17,596 nucleotides of DNA from the NCBI GenBank assembly GCA_026415995.1, contig JAOAGB010000103.1, forward strand, positions 1 to 17,596. The letters are read 5' to 3'. Position numbers and translations under genes: made by a program. The notes under the pieces are model-generated. The model made no database searches, was not told the origin of the DNA, and saw only the letters and a program-made list of their open reading frames with translations. Position 1 is the stretch's first letter, and each line of letters starts with the position of its first letter. Below are positions 6,421 to 12,829 of the stretch, piece by piece. Source of the stretch: Thermodesulfovibrio sp. GTDB taxonomy: Bacteria; Nitrospirota; Thermodesulfovibrionia; Thermodesulfovibrionales; Thermodesulfovibrionaceae.

Positions 6421-6695
6421 GTATACTTAATTTTCATGAAAATAATTGAAAATACAAGAATAAGGGAGAGAAAATTGGCAATTATTACAGGAAGCTCATT
6501 GATTAATAAGCCGTATAGAAACCATAATGTAATACCAAGTGCAAGAAATATAAACATGGTAAGGGATATATCTTTTGCAGACTTGGTTTTATATATTTTT
6601 AATGCTTGTGGAATCAGGGCAGAGGTTGTGATGATACCGGCGATAATTCCGATTATGTCAGAAAAATTTTTCAAAAAATCCATTGCAATGTTCAT
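6417..6695 (-). CDS. SemiSWEET family small membrane transporter (PQ-loop)
   Basis: This 92-aa protein fits a bacterial SemiSWEET: one triple-helix bundle with hydrophobic segments near 14-30, 46-64 and 69-87, which dimerises to form a sugar transporter in characterised relatives. The PQ motif is at 29-30 (ALIPQALKIYKTKSAKDIS), followed by LWFLYGLLINELPVIIAN, where the conserved W, YG, P and N residues are present. The substrate cannot be told from sequence. ATG at 6695 or the second ATG at codon 5 (MDFLKN) could start it. TAAAAT lies 7 nt before the first ATG and no Shine-Dalgarno is seen. It stands alone, convergent with aroF and divergent from the HDOD gene. Confidence 0.85.
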   Translation of the reverse strand: MNIAMDFLKNFSDIIGIIAGIITTSALIPQALKIYKTKSAKDISLTMFIFLALGITLWFLYGLLINELPVIIANFLSLILVFSIIFMKIKYT

Positions 6696-6702
6696 AAGTT
6701 AT

Positions 6703-6708
6703 ATTTTA
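6703..6708 (-). promoter_or_regulatory. -10-like element for the SemiSWEET gene
   Basis: Minus-strand TAAAAT (6708-6703) ends 7 nt before the ATG at 6695, and no Shine-Dalgarno intervenes. The surroundings are extremely AT-rich, so this hexamer alone is weak evidence. Confidence 0.3.
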
Positions 6709-6731
6709 TTATTAAATAAATTTTATATAAG

Positions 6732-7580
6732 ATGAATCAAGTTGAAAAAATAAGGATTCAAATTCAGACGCTGAAAAAGCTTCCTACACTGTCTCATTCA
6801 GCAGAAAGGATACTTAGATTAACTAACAGTGAACTTACACATCTTGATGAATTGATAAATATTATCGAGAATGATCCCCCCATTTTATCTAAGGTTCTTA
6901 GTCTTGCCAATATAATTTGTCTCGGGTACTCTGGTCCTATTACTAATCTTAAAGATGCTCTTTTTAAAATTGGATTTAATAACCTAAAGAATGTGGCTTT
7001 AAGCATTTCTATTTTTAGTCTTTTTAAGGTTTCAGGGCAGAGAGAAAAGACATATAAAAGACTCTTTAAACATTCAGTTGCAACAGGCATAATAAGTAAA
7101 TATATAGCAGAAGAGTTTCTGGACATTAGAGACGAGTCATCTTTTACTGCTGGTATATTGCATGATTTAGGATTATTTGCCTTACATCATCTGTATTATG
7201 AAGCTTTTTTAAAAATTGAAAATTTAGTAATAACTGGTAAAAATATTACAGAGGCAGAGAATGAAGTAATAGATTTAGATCATTCAATAATAGGGAAATG
7301 GCTTGCAGAGTGGTGGGGTTTACCAGAAGAAATTGGAGAGGTGATTTTATATCACCATGAAGATCCTGGGAAATTAGATAATAAATATAGAAGAAATATA
7401 GCTTTGATTCATTTGGCAAACTATGTGGCAGAAAAAATAGGATATGGTATATACGATGGAGGAAGGGAATCTGTTTTTTATGAATCAGGAGTATATAGTT
7501 TGTTAACATTACCAGAGGTCGGAGAGTTGGTTAATCATATAAAATCAGAGATACCTTTAGAGGAGATAAACATTCTATGA
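6732..7580 (+). CDS. HDOD domain protein
   Basis: HDOD domains are HD-related output domains of bacterial signalling proteins, usually without proven catalysis. The 282-aa protein opens with the HDOD-typical KLPTLSHSAERILRL (16-30) and IIENDPPILSKVLSLAN (44-60). It retains HD-like residues H114 (FKHSVATG), H144-D145 (GILHDLG), H184 (LDHSIIG) and H208-H209 (LYHHEDP); the final HD-family Asp position appears as N230 (HLANYVA). There are no membrane segments. The stop overlaps the start of a GGDEF gene (ATGA, 7577-7580), so the pair likely works as one c-di-GMP signalling unit. The 36-bp interval to the divergent SemiSWEET gene shows no clear Shine-Dalgarno and no clear -10 for this gene. Confidence 0.87.
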   Translation: MNQVEKIRIQIQTLKKLPTLSHSAERILRLTNSELTHLDELINIIENDPPILSKVLSLANIICLGYSGPITNLKDALFKIGFNNLKNVALSISIFSLFKVSGQREKTYKRLFKHSVATGIISKYIAEEFLDIRDESSFTAGILHDLGLFALHHLYYEAFLKIENLVITGKNITEAENEVIDLDHSIIGKWLAEWWGLPEEIGEVILYHHEDPGKLDNKYRRNIALIHLANYVAEKIGYGIYDGGRESVFYESGVYSLLTLPEVGELVNHIKSEIPLEEINIL

Positions 7581-8824
7581 GAGAGTTTTTAGAAAAATTA
7601 TCTAAACTTTTAAACATTGAAAATCTTGAAAAAATTAATGACGAAGAATTAAAAAGTTTAATTCTTGAAAATATTGAAAAAAAATTTAAATTAGAGAAGA
7701 GTTTATATGATCTTTTTGAAGAAACGTCCTGTAATACGGAATTCAGCATAAGAGTGACGGCTTTAATAAACTTATTAATTACGAGAATATATGAGGAAAA
7801 AGATAAAAATTTAAATAGTTTTATCAAATTTTCTCTGGAAGAATTCGCTCGATTATTACCTATTGAGAACATATCTTATATGGAAAAACATGCCAAATGG
7901 AATTATCTTTTATTGAAGGCAGCTTCTGGTAAAATAAAATTTGAAGATTTTAAGGTCAGAAAATTTCCTATAGAAAATTCAATAGCTGGACAGGTATACA
8001 GGAGTGGTAATTATATCTATGTGCCCAACACTCATTTAGATAATAGATTTAACAAAAAATTGTCTAACTTACCTATTAAATCTCTGTTATCGGTTCCCTT
8101 AAAAAATAGAGATAGAATTATTGGGGTTTTGAATTTTTCTCATGCCTTTGAAGAAGCCTTTAATGAAATTTCAATATATCTTTTAGTTTCTCTTGCCAAT
8201 CTCTTTTCCTCTATACTTGCCTTATTTAACTTTTATAGAGAGAAAACAAGCTTTAATTCTAAGCTTGTAAAAGAAGTGGAGAGACAGACCTTAGAGATTC
8301 AAAGAATGAATTTAAAACTATACAAAACGTCTATAACAGATGCCTTAACGGGACTTTATAATAGAAGATTCTTTTTCCAAAGACTGGAAGAAGAATTTTC
8401 AAGATTTTTAAGATATGGAAGCGGATTTTGTCTTGTTCTTTTCGATTTGGACAGATTGAAATACATAAACGATAAATATGGACATTTAGAGGGAGACAGA
8501 TGTATAAGATTGTTAGCTAAGTGTTTGAGAAATAGAAGTCGTAAAGAAGACGTAGTTGCTCGAATAGGAGGAGATGAATTCGCATGCATACTTGTTGGTT
8601 CAACAGTTGAAGGCGCTATCATTTTTAGTGAAAGAATTAGGGAAGACTTAGGGAAAAACTATAAAAAAGACACGTTAACTGTAAGTGCAGGAGTAGGATG
8701 TCTTACTAAAGGTGAATATTTTAAATTTTATAAAAACTATAAAGAGTTTTTTAAATATGTAGATAAAGCCCTCCTAAAAGCCAAAAAAACAAAAGATCAA
8801 GTAAAAGTCGTTGAAATTGATTAA
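7577..8824 (+). CDS. GAF-GGDEF diguanylate cyclase
   Basis: A 415-aa soluble protein has a helical N terminus, a GAF-like sensor region (about 60-218, including SIAGQVYRSGNYIYVPNTH and LLSVPLKNRDRIIGVLNF), a helical linker (about 222-250) and a GGDEF domain (about 251-412). The active-site motif GGDEF is intact at 331-335. The metal Asp D290 lies in FDLDRLKYINDKYGH. An inhibitory I-site RxxD (R322-D325) sits five residues before GGDEF, as in product-inhibited cyclases. It should make c-di-GMP from two GTP. The ligand of the GAF region is unknown. The start overlaps the HDOD stop; AGGAG at 7561-7565 is 11 nt upstream. No terminator follows directly. Confidence 0.92.
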   Translation: MREFLEKLSKLLNIENLEKINDEELKSLILENIEKKFKLEKSLYDLFEETSCNTEFSIRVTALINLLITRIYEEKDKNLNSFIKFSLEEFARLLPIENISYMEKHAKWNYLLLKAASGKIKFEDFKVRKFPIENSIAGQVYRSGNYIYVPNTHLDNRFNKKLSNLPIKSLLSVPLKNRDRIIGVLNFSHAFEEAFNEISIYLLVSLANLFSSILALFNFYREKTSFNSKLVKEVERQTLEIQRMNLKLYKTSITDALTGLYNRRFFFQRLEEEFSRFLRYGSGFCLVLFDLDRLKYINDKYGHLEGDRCIRLLAKCLRNRSRKEDVVARIGGDEFACILVGSTVEGAIIFSERIREDLGKNYKKDTLTVSAGVGCLTKGEYFKFYKNYKEFFKYVDKALLKAKKTKDQVKVVEID

Positions 8825-8838
8825 CAATATATGATAAA

Positions 8839-8866
8839 TTGTAAACTTAGTTAATAAACTTATAGA
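8839..8866 (+). promoter_or_regulatory. Candidate promoter of the rpsB operon
   Basis: TTGTAA (8839-8844) and TATAGA (8861-8866) are separated by 16 nt and stand upstream of the structured rpsB leader. An alternative -35, TTGACC at 8875-8880, pairs with a weak -10, TGTAGT, at 8898-8903, but that start would cut into the leader hairpin. Confidence 0.45.
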
Positions 8867-8894
8867 GGAGGTCTTTGACCTTTTAAAACACATG

Positions 8895-8945
8895 CTCTGT
8901 AGTTCCCTTGATGGTCCTCGCTGAGGTTAAGGGGAAGGAGCAGAG
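8895..8945 (+). promoter_or_regulatory. Structured 5' leader of rpsB (candidate autoregulatory RNA)
   Basis: Three nested stems are visible: CTCTG (8895-8899) with CAGAG (8941-8945); TTCCCTT (8903-8909) with AAGGGGA plus A (8930-8936) as 7 contiguous pairs with one wobble; and CCTC (8916-8919) with GAGG (8923-8926) around a 3-nt loop. The element ends 14 nt before the AGGAGGT ribosome site of rpsB. Ribosomal protein S2 leaders mediate autoregulation in other bacteria. This one is not a class I can name. Confidence 0.5.
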
Positions 8946-8970
8946 GAAAAAACCATTTTAGGAGGTATCA

Positions 8971-9756
8971 ATGGCAGTAGTTAGTATGAAGGAACTTCTT
9001 GAAGCTGGAGCTCATTTTGGGCATCAAGTTAAAAGATGGAATCCCAAAATGAAAAAGTATATTTTTGCAGAACGTAATGGCATTCATATCATTGATCTTC
9101 AGAAGACAGTAAAAGGGATTGAAGAAGCTTATGAATTTATCAAAGGTGTTGCCTCACGTGGAGAGGGTATTCTTTTTGTAGGGACTAAAAAGCAAGCTCA
9201 GGAAGCTGTAGCAGAAGAAGCAAAAAGGGCAGGAGTGTATTACATTAATCATCGCTGGCTTGGAGGTATGCTTACAAATTTTTCAACTGTTAGAAAAAGT
9301 GTTGAGAAATGGCAGAGAATTGAGGAAATGAAGGAAGATGGAAGACTGTACTTACATACAAAAAAGGAGATTGCCAAGCTGGAAAAGGAAAGACAGAGAT
9401 TAGAAGCAAATTTAATAGGAATAAAGGATATGATGGATCTTCCAAAGGCTATTTTTATAATTGATATAAAAAAGGAAAAGATAGCTGTGGCTGAAGCAAT
9501 TAAACTTAACATTCCTATTGTAGCTATTGTTGATACAAACTGTGACCCTGATGTAGTTGATTATGTAATTCCAGGAAACGATGACGCCATAAGAGCTATA
9601 AAACTTATAACAGCCAAAATGGCAGATGCTGTGCTGGAAGGTAGAGAAATATTCGTTAAAAAACTTGAAGAAGAGGCTGAGAAAGCAGCAATAAAGGAAA
9701 AAATACTCCAGGAAGAGGAGTATCAGAAATCAATGGACGACTACATAGAACAGTAA
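8971..9756 (+). CDS. rpsB: Small ribosomal subunit protein uS2
   Basis: uS2 sits at the 30S head-body junction and helps recruit uS1. The 261-aa sequence begins MAVVSMKELLEAGAHFGHQVKRWNPKM, with the characteristic GAHFGH motif. It contains IHIIDLQKT, FVGTKKQA, NHRWLGGMLTNFST and the C-terminal IPIVAIVDTNCDPD segments of bacterial S2. The acidic, helical tail after residue 225 is typical. AGGAGGT at 8960-8966 precedes ATG by 4 nt, and a structured leader lies upstream. It starts the conserved cluster rpsB-tsf-pyrH-frr; tsf follows after 14 nt. Confidence 0.98.
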   Translation: MAVVSMKELLEAGAHFGHQVKRWNPKMKKYIFAERNGIHIIDLQKTVKGIEEAYEFIKGVASRGEGILFVGTKKQAQEAVAEEAKRAGVYYINHRWLGGMLTNFSTVRKSVEKWQRIEEMKEDGRLYLHTKKEIAKLEKERQRLEANLIGIKDMMDLPKAIFIIDIKKEKIAVAEAIKLNIPIVAIVDTNCDPDVVDYVIPGNDDAIRAIKLITAKMADAVLEGREIFVKKLEEEAEKAAIKEKILQEEEYQKSMDDYIEQ

Positions 9757-9770
9757 AGGAGGAAAAACAT

Positions 9771-10364
9771 ATGGCAATAACTGCTCAGATGGTGAAAGAA
9801 TTAAGAGAGAAAACAGGGGCGGGTATGATGGAATGCAAAAAAGCCCTTGAGCATTCAGGAGGAGATTTTAATAAAGCTATAGAATATTTAAGGCAGAAAG
9901 GTCTTGCAACAGCGCAGAAAAAAGCTGGTAGAAGTGCTTCCGAAGGAATAATAGCTTCCTATATTCATATGGATAAAATAGGAGTAATGCTTGAGCTTAA
10001 TTGCGAAACAGATTTTGTTGCAAGAAATGAGGAATTTCGTCAGCTTGCTAAGGATATAGCAATGCACATAGCTGCTTCTAATCCTCAGTATATTAGTAAA
10101 GATGATATTCCTCAAGAAGTAATAGAAAAGGAAAAAGAAATATATAAAGCTCAGATAACAGGCAATAAACCGCCTCAGGTAGTGGAAAAGATCATAGAGG
10201 GAAAACTAGAAAAATTCTTTGAAGAAATGTGTCTTTTAAATCAACCATTTATAAGAGAGCCTGAAAGAAAAATAGGAGATCTAATAACAGAGAAAATAGC
10301 CAAATTCGGAGAAAATATAGTTGTTAGAAGGTTTGTGCGTTTTCAGGTAGGGCAGAGTGAATAA
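9771..10364 (+). CDS. tsf: Elongation factor Ts, short form
   Basis: EF-Ts exchanges GDP for GTP on EF-Tu in the cytosol. The 197-aa protein has the N-terminal UBA-like module (VKELREKTGAGMMECKKAL, 9-27), the core motif LNCETDFVARNEEF (75-88) and a C-terminal helical part ending FVRFQVGQ. At 197 aa it is much shorter than the 283-aa E. coli protein and close to the Thermus form, which has a single core subdomain repeat and works as a dimer; the same is likely here. AAAGGAGG precedes ATG by 7-8 nt. It overlaps the pyrH GTG start by 8 nt. Confidence 0.97.
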   Translation: MAITAQMVKELREKTGAGMMECKKALEHSGGDFNKAIEYLRQKGLATAQKKAGRSASEGIIASYIHMDKIGVMLELNCETDFVARNEEFRQLAKDIAMHIAASNPQYISKDDIPQEVIEKEKEIYKAQITGNKPPQVVEKIIEGKLEKFFEEMCLLNQPFIREPERKIGDLITEKIAKFGENIVVRRFVRFQVGQSE

Positions 10365-11109
10365 AAGTTCTTACACAAGAGTACTTTTGAAGTTAAGTGG
10401 TGAAGCCCTTATGGGTGATAAGGGTTATGGTATAGATCCGGACACTGTAAACTATATGGCAGAGGAAGTCAAAAAAGCCTATGACTTAGGTGTAGAAATA
10501 GCTATAGTTATAGGTGGTGGTAATATTTTTAGGGGTGTAGAAGCTGCAGAACAGGGGATAGAGAGAGCCACTGCTGATTATATGGGAATGCTTGCTACAG
10601 TAATAAATGCTCTTGCACTTCAGAATGCTCTTGAAAAAATAGGGGTAAATACGCGTGTTCAGTCAGCTATTGATATGCGTGAACTGGCAGAGCCATATAT
10701 TAGAAGAAAAGCTATTAGACATTTGGAAAAGGGAAGGGTAGTAATTTTTGCTGCCGGTACAGGTAATCCCTATTTTACAACTGATACTGCCGCAGCATTA
10801 AGGGCAATCGAAATTGGTGCTAATGTTATACTCAAAGGTACAAAAGTGGATGGTATATATTCTTCAGATCCAATTAAAGATCCGAAAGCAAAAAAATTTG
10901 ATACACTAACCTATATGGATGTAATCAGATATTCGCTTAAAGTAATGGATTCTACTGCGATTACACTTTGTATGGACAATAATCTTCCTATAGTTGTTTT
11001 CAATATTAGAGGAAAAGATAATTTAAAAAAAATAGTTTCAGGAGAAAAAATAGGAAGCATTGTTTTAAGAGAGGTGAAAGATGATGCAGGAGTTCAAGAA
11101 GAAAGCTAA
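10357..11109 (+). CDS. pyrH: UMP kinase
   Basis: PyrH phosphorylates UMP to UDP with ATP and is an allosterically regulated hexamer of the amino-acid kinase fold. The protein begins MNKSSYTRVLLKLSGEALMG. It has IVIGGGNIFRG (51-61), the RATADYMGMLATV region, GTGNPYFTTDTAAALRA and KGTKVDGIYSSDP, all diagnostic. The 250-aa length is slightly above the usual 235-245. The start is GTG at 10357, inside the tsf 3' end, chosen because it places the conserved YxRVLLKLSGE at the normal distance. The 3' end overlaps frr by 29 nt, implying translational coupling. Confidence 0.97.
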   Translation: MNKSSYTRVLLKLSGEALMGDKGYGIDPDTVNYMAEEVKKAYDLGVEIAIVIGGGNIFRGVEAAEQGIERATADYMGMLATVINALALQNALEKIGVNTRVQSAIDMRELAEPYIRRKAIRHLEKGRVVIFAAGTGNPYFTTDTAAALRAIEIGANVILKGTKVDGIYSSDPIKDPKAKKFDTLTYMDVIRYSLKVMDSTAITLCMDNNLPIVVFNIRGKDNLKKIVSGEKIGSIVLREVKDDAGVQEES

Positions 11110-11638
11110 TGAAAAAATGAATCAAGCAGTAGAGATTTTTAAAAAGGATCTATCTACTTTTAGGACCGGAAGAGCTTCCCTTTCTATTTTTGACAACATA
11201 AGAGTTGACTATTATGGAAGCATGTTACCCCTTAATCAAGTGGCTACACTTGGAATTCCTGAACCAAGGACAATAACAATTCAACCATGGGAACAAAAAA
11301 TGGTAGGCGAAATAGAGAAAGCGATTATGAAATCTGATCTCGGACTTACACCAATAAATGATGGCAAAACAATAAAAATTAATATACCACCTCTTACAGA
11401 AGAAAGAAGAAAGCAGCTTGTAAAGGTTGTAAGAAAGAGGGCAGAAGAAGCAAGAGTAACAATTAGGAACATAAGAAGAGACATTATAGAGGAAATAAAA
11501 AAGGCTGAAAAGGATAAAAAACTCAGTGAAGATGACTCTCGCAGAGCTCAGGAAGAGATACAGAAAATAACCAATTCTTTCATTGAAAAGATTGATCAAA
11601 TTCTTGAACAAAAAGAGAAAGAGATAATGGAGGTCTAA
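11081..11638 (+). CDS. frr: Ribosome recycling factor
   Basis: RRF splits post-termination ribosomes together with EF-G. The 185-aa protein has the typical FRTGRASLSIFDNIRVDYYG segment (26-45), LPLNQVATLGIPEPRTI and the C-terminal VVRKRAEEARVTIRNIRRD helix. The length equals the family norm. Two adjacent ATGs (11081, 11084) could start it; GAGGTGA at 11071-11077 serves either. Its first 29 nt lie within pyrH. A gene of the DksA/TraR type follows 5 nt after the stop. Confidence 0.97.
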   Translation: MMQEFKKKANEKMNQAVEIFKKDLSTFRTGRASLSIFDNIRVDYYGSMLPLNQVATLGIPEPRTITIQPWEQKMVGEIEKAIMKSDLGLTPINDGKTIKINIPPLTEERRKQLVKVVRKRAEEARVTIRNIRRDIIEEIKKAEKDKKLSEDDSRRAQEEIQKITNSFIEKIDQILEQKEKEIMEV

Positions 11639-11643
11639 ATATA

Positions 11644-12033
11644 ATGAAAATTGACAGTGAAAGAAAGGACAGGCTAAAGAAGATGCTCAATAAGATGAAA
11701 GAGCAGATTCTTCAAGAGGCTCGTGAAGAGATGAAGAAATTTCAGACTGGCGAGAAAAGACAAATTGTTGAAGCAGTAATGGATGACGCAGATTTAAGCG
11801 CAATTGATTTATCAGAGGATATAAGCCTAAAACAGTTAAGTACGCATAGAGATATTTTGAAGAAAATTGAAGAAGCCTTAAGAAAACTTGAAGAGGGCAC
11901 ATATGGAATATGTGAAATGTGTGGCGATGAAATTTCCGAAGAAAGATTAAAAATACTGCCGTTTGCCATATACTGCAGAGACTGTCAAGAAAACATAGAG
12001 ATGATGGAAAAATTTGAATCAGAAGAAGGTTAA
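11644..12033 (+). CDS. DksA/TraR-family C4 zinc-finger protein
   Basis: DksA/TraR proteins bind the secondary channel of RNA polymerase and tune transcription, often with ppGpp. The 129-aa protein has a long N-terminal coiled-coil (about 1-85), with acidic residues D47, D48 and D50 where DksA carries its tip motif, though the exact DxxDxA pattern is not kept (Ser at the Ala position). A C4 zinc finger follows at C90-C93-C111-C114 (YGICEMCG ... IYCRDCQ). It is shorter than E. coli DksA (151 aa). GGAGG at 11629-11633, inside the frr 3' end, serves its ATG. Being last in the rpsB cluster suggests co-expression with the translation genes. It overlaps the truA stop by 4 nt (TTAA). Confidence 0.88.
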   Translation: MKIDSERKDRLKKMLNKMKEQILQEAREEMKKFQTGEKRQIVEAVMDDADLSAIDLSEDISLKQLSTHRDILKKIEEALRKLEEGTYGICEMCGDEISEERLKILPFAIYCRDCQENIEMMEKFESEEG

Positions 12034-12794
12034 TAGACTATTCTTTCAAGAAATAAACCATGGGGAGGAGCTGTTCTAAGAGGATTAGGCCTCTTCCCCT
12101 TTTCTATTGCCTCATATATTGCCTCCTTTGATAAAGCTCCTCTACCCAGTTCAACTATGGAACCTACAATATTTCTTGCCATGTATTTTAGAAAACCGTC
12201 TGCTTCAATTCTGAACTTTATAAAAAAGCCTTCTATTTTCATATCAAGAAAATAGATTTTGTCAGATAATTCCACCTTTAAATCGTGAACTGTTCTTATT
12301 TTATTTTTAACCTCTGTGCTACCTGAAAAGGCTGTGAAATCATGTGTGCCTATGAATAGTGCCTGTGCTTCCTGCATAGTGGAAAGATTTAATCTCCTTC
12401 CATAATGCCAGACATATCTTTGAATAAAGGGAGAACAATATTCATCACAACACAGATAGTAAATATAAGATTTTCTCTTTGCAGAATATTGGGGATGAAA
12501 ATTTCTTTCAACATTTTCAATTTCAACTATTTTTATGTCAAAGGGTAGCAGAGAGTTTAACGCTTTTTTCAATACATATAGATCAAAACTAAACTCAGCC
12601 TTAAATGTGGCTACCTGGGCAAGCGCATGTACTCCTGCATCAGTTCTACCAGCTCCACGAATTTTAATTTCCCTTTTAAAAATTTTACTGAGAGCTTCTT
12701 CTATTTTAGCTTGAATAGTCTGTGTTTTTTTTTGTCTTTGCCAGCCGAAATAATTACTTCCATCATACTGGATAGTCATTTTAACATGTGCCAT
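12030..12794 (-). CDS. truA: tRNA pseudouridine(38-40) synthase TruA
   Basis: TruA isomerises uridines 38-40 in the tRNA anticodon stem-loop. The 254-aa protein shows MTIQYDGSNYFGWQRQ (6-21), the catalytic aspartate D52 in GAGRTDAGVHA (47-57) and FHPQYSAKRKSYIYYL. It also has HDFTAFSGS (the second-half TruA motif), IEADGFLKYMARNIVGSIVELGRG and a C-terminal ending typical of the family. Start ATG at 12794 gives the usual short lead before the YDG motif. There is no Shine-Dalgarno; a TGT-TATAAT lies 8 nt upstream. Only 35 bp separate it from the divergent DUF763 gene. It converges on the dksA/traR-type gene. Confidence 0.97.
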   Translation of the reverse strand: MAHVKMTIQYDGSNYFGWQRQKKTQTIQAKIEEALSKIFKREIKIRGAGRTDAGVHALAQVATFKAEFSFDLYVLKKALNSLLPFDIKIVEIENVERNFHPQYSAKRKSYIYYLCCDEYCSPFIQRYVWHYGRRLNLSTMQEAQALFIGTHDFTAFSGSTEVKNKIRTVHDLKVELSDKIYFLDMKIEGFFIKFRIEADGFLKYMARNIVGSIVELGRGALSKEAIYEAIEKGKRPNPLRTAPPHGLFLERIVY

Positions 12795-12802
12795 AGTTTA
12801 AA

Positions 12803-12811
12803 ATTATAACA
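12803..12811 (-). promoter_or_regulatory. Extended -10 promoter of truA
   Basis: Minus-strand TGT-TATAAT (12811-12803) has a perfect hexamer ending 8 nt before ATG 12794, with no Shine-Dalgarno. The transcript would start at or a couple of bases before the start codon. Confidence 0.5.
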
Positions 12812-12815
12812 TCTT

Positions 12816-12824
12816 TGTTAAAAT
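12816..12824 (+). promoter_or_regulatory. Extended -10 promoter of the DUF763 gene
   Basis: TGT-TAAAAT (12816-12824) ends 5 nt before ATG 12830, with no Shine-Dalgarno. It lies back-to-back with the truA promoter; the hexamers are 10 bp apart. Confidence 0.5.
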
Positions 12825-12829
12825 ATTTT

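Noticed and set aside
11225..11611. 128-aa minus-strand ORF opposite frr
   Set aside because: A shadow of frr: low-complexity residue composition, no family resemblance and no start signals.
12815..12829. TTG at 12815 as start of the DUF763 protein
   Set aside because: The five extra codons overlap the extended -10 element, there is no Shine-Dalgarno, and the family N terminus fits the ATG at 12830.
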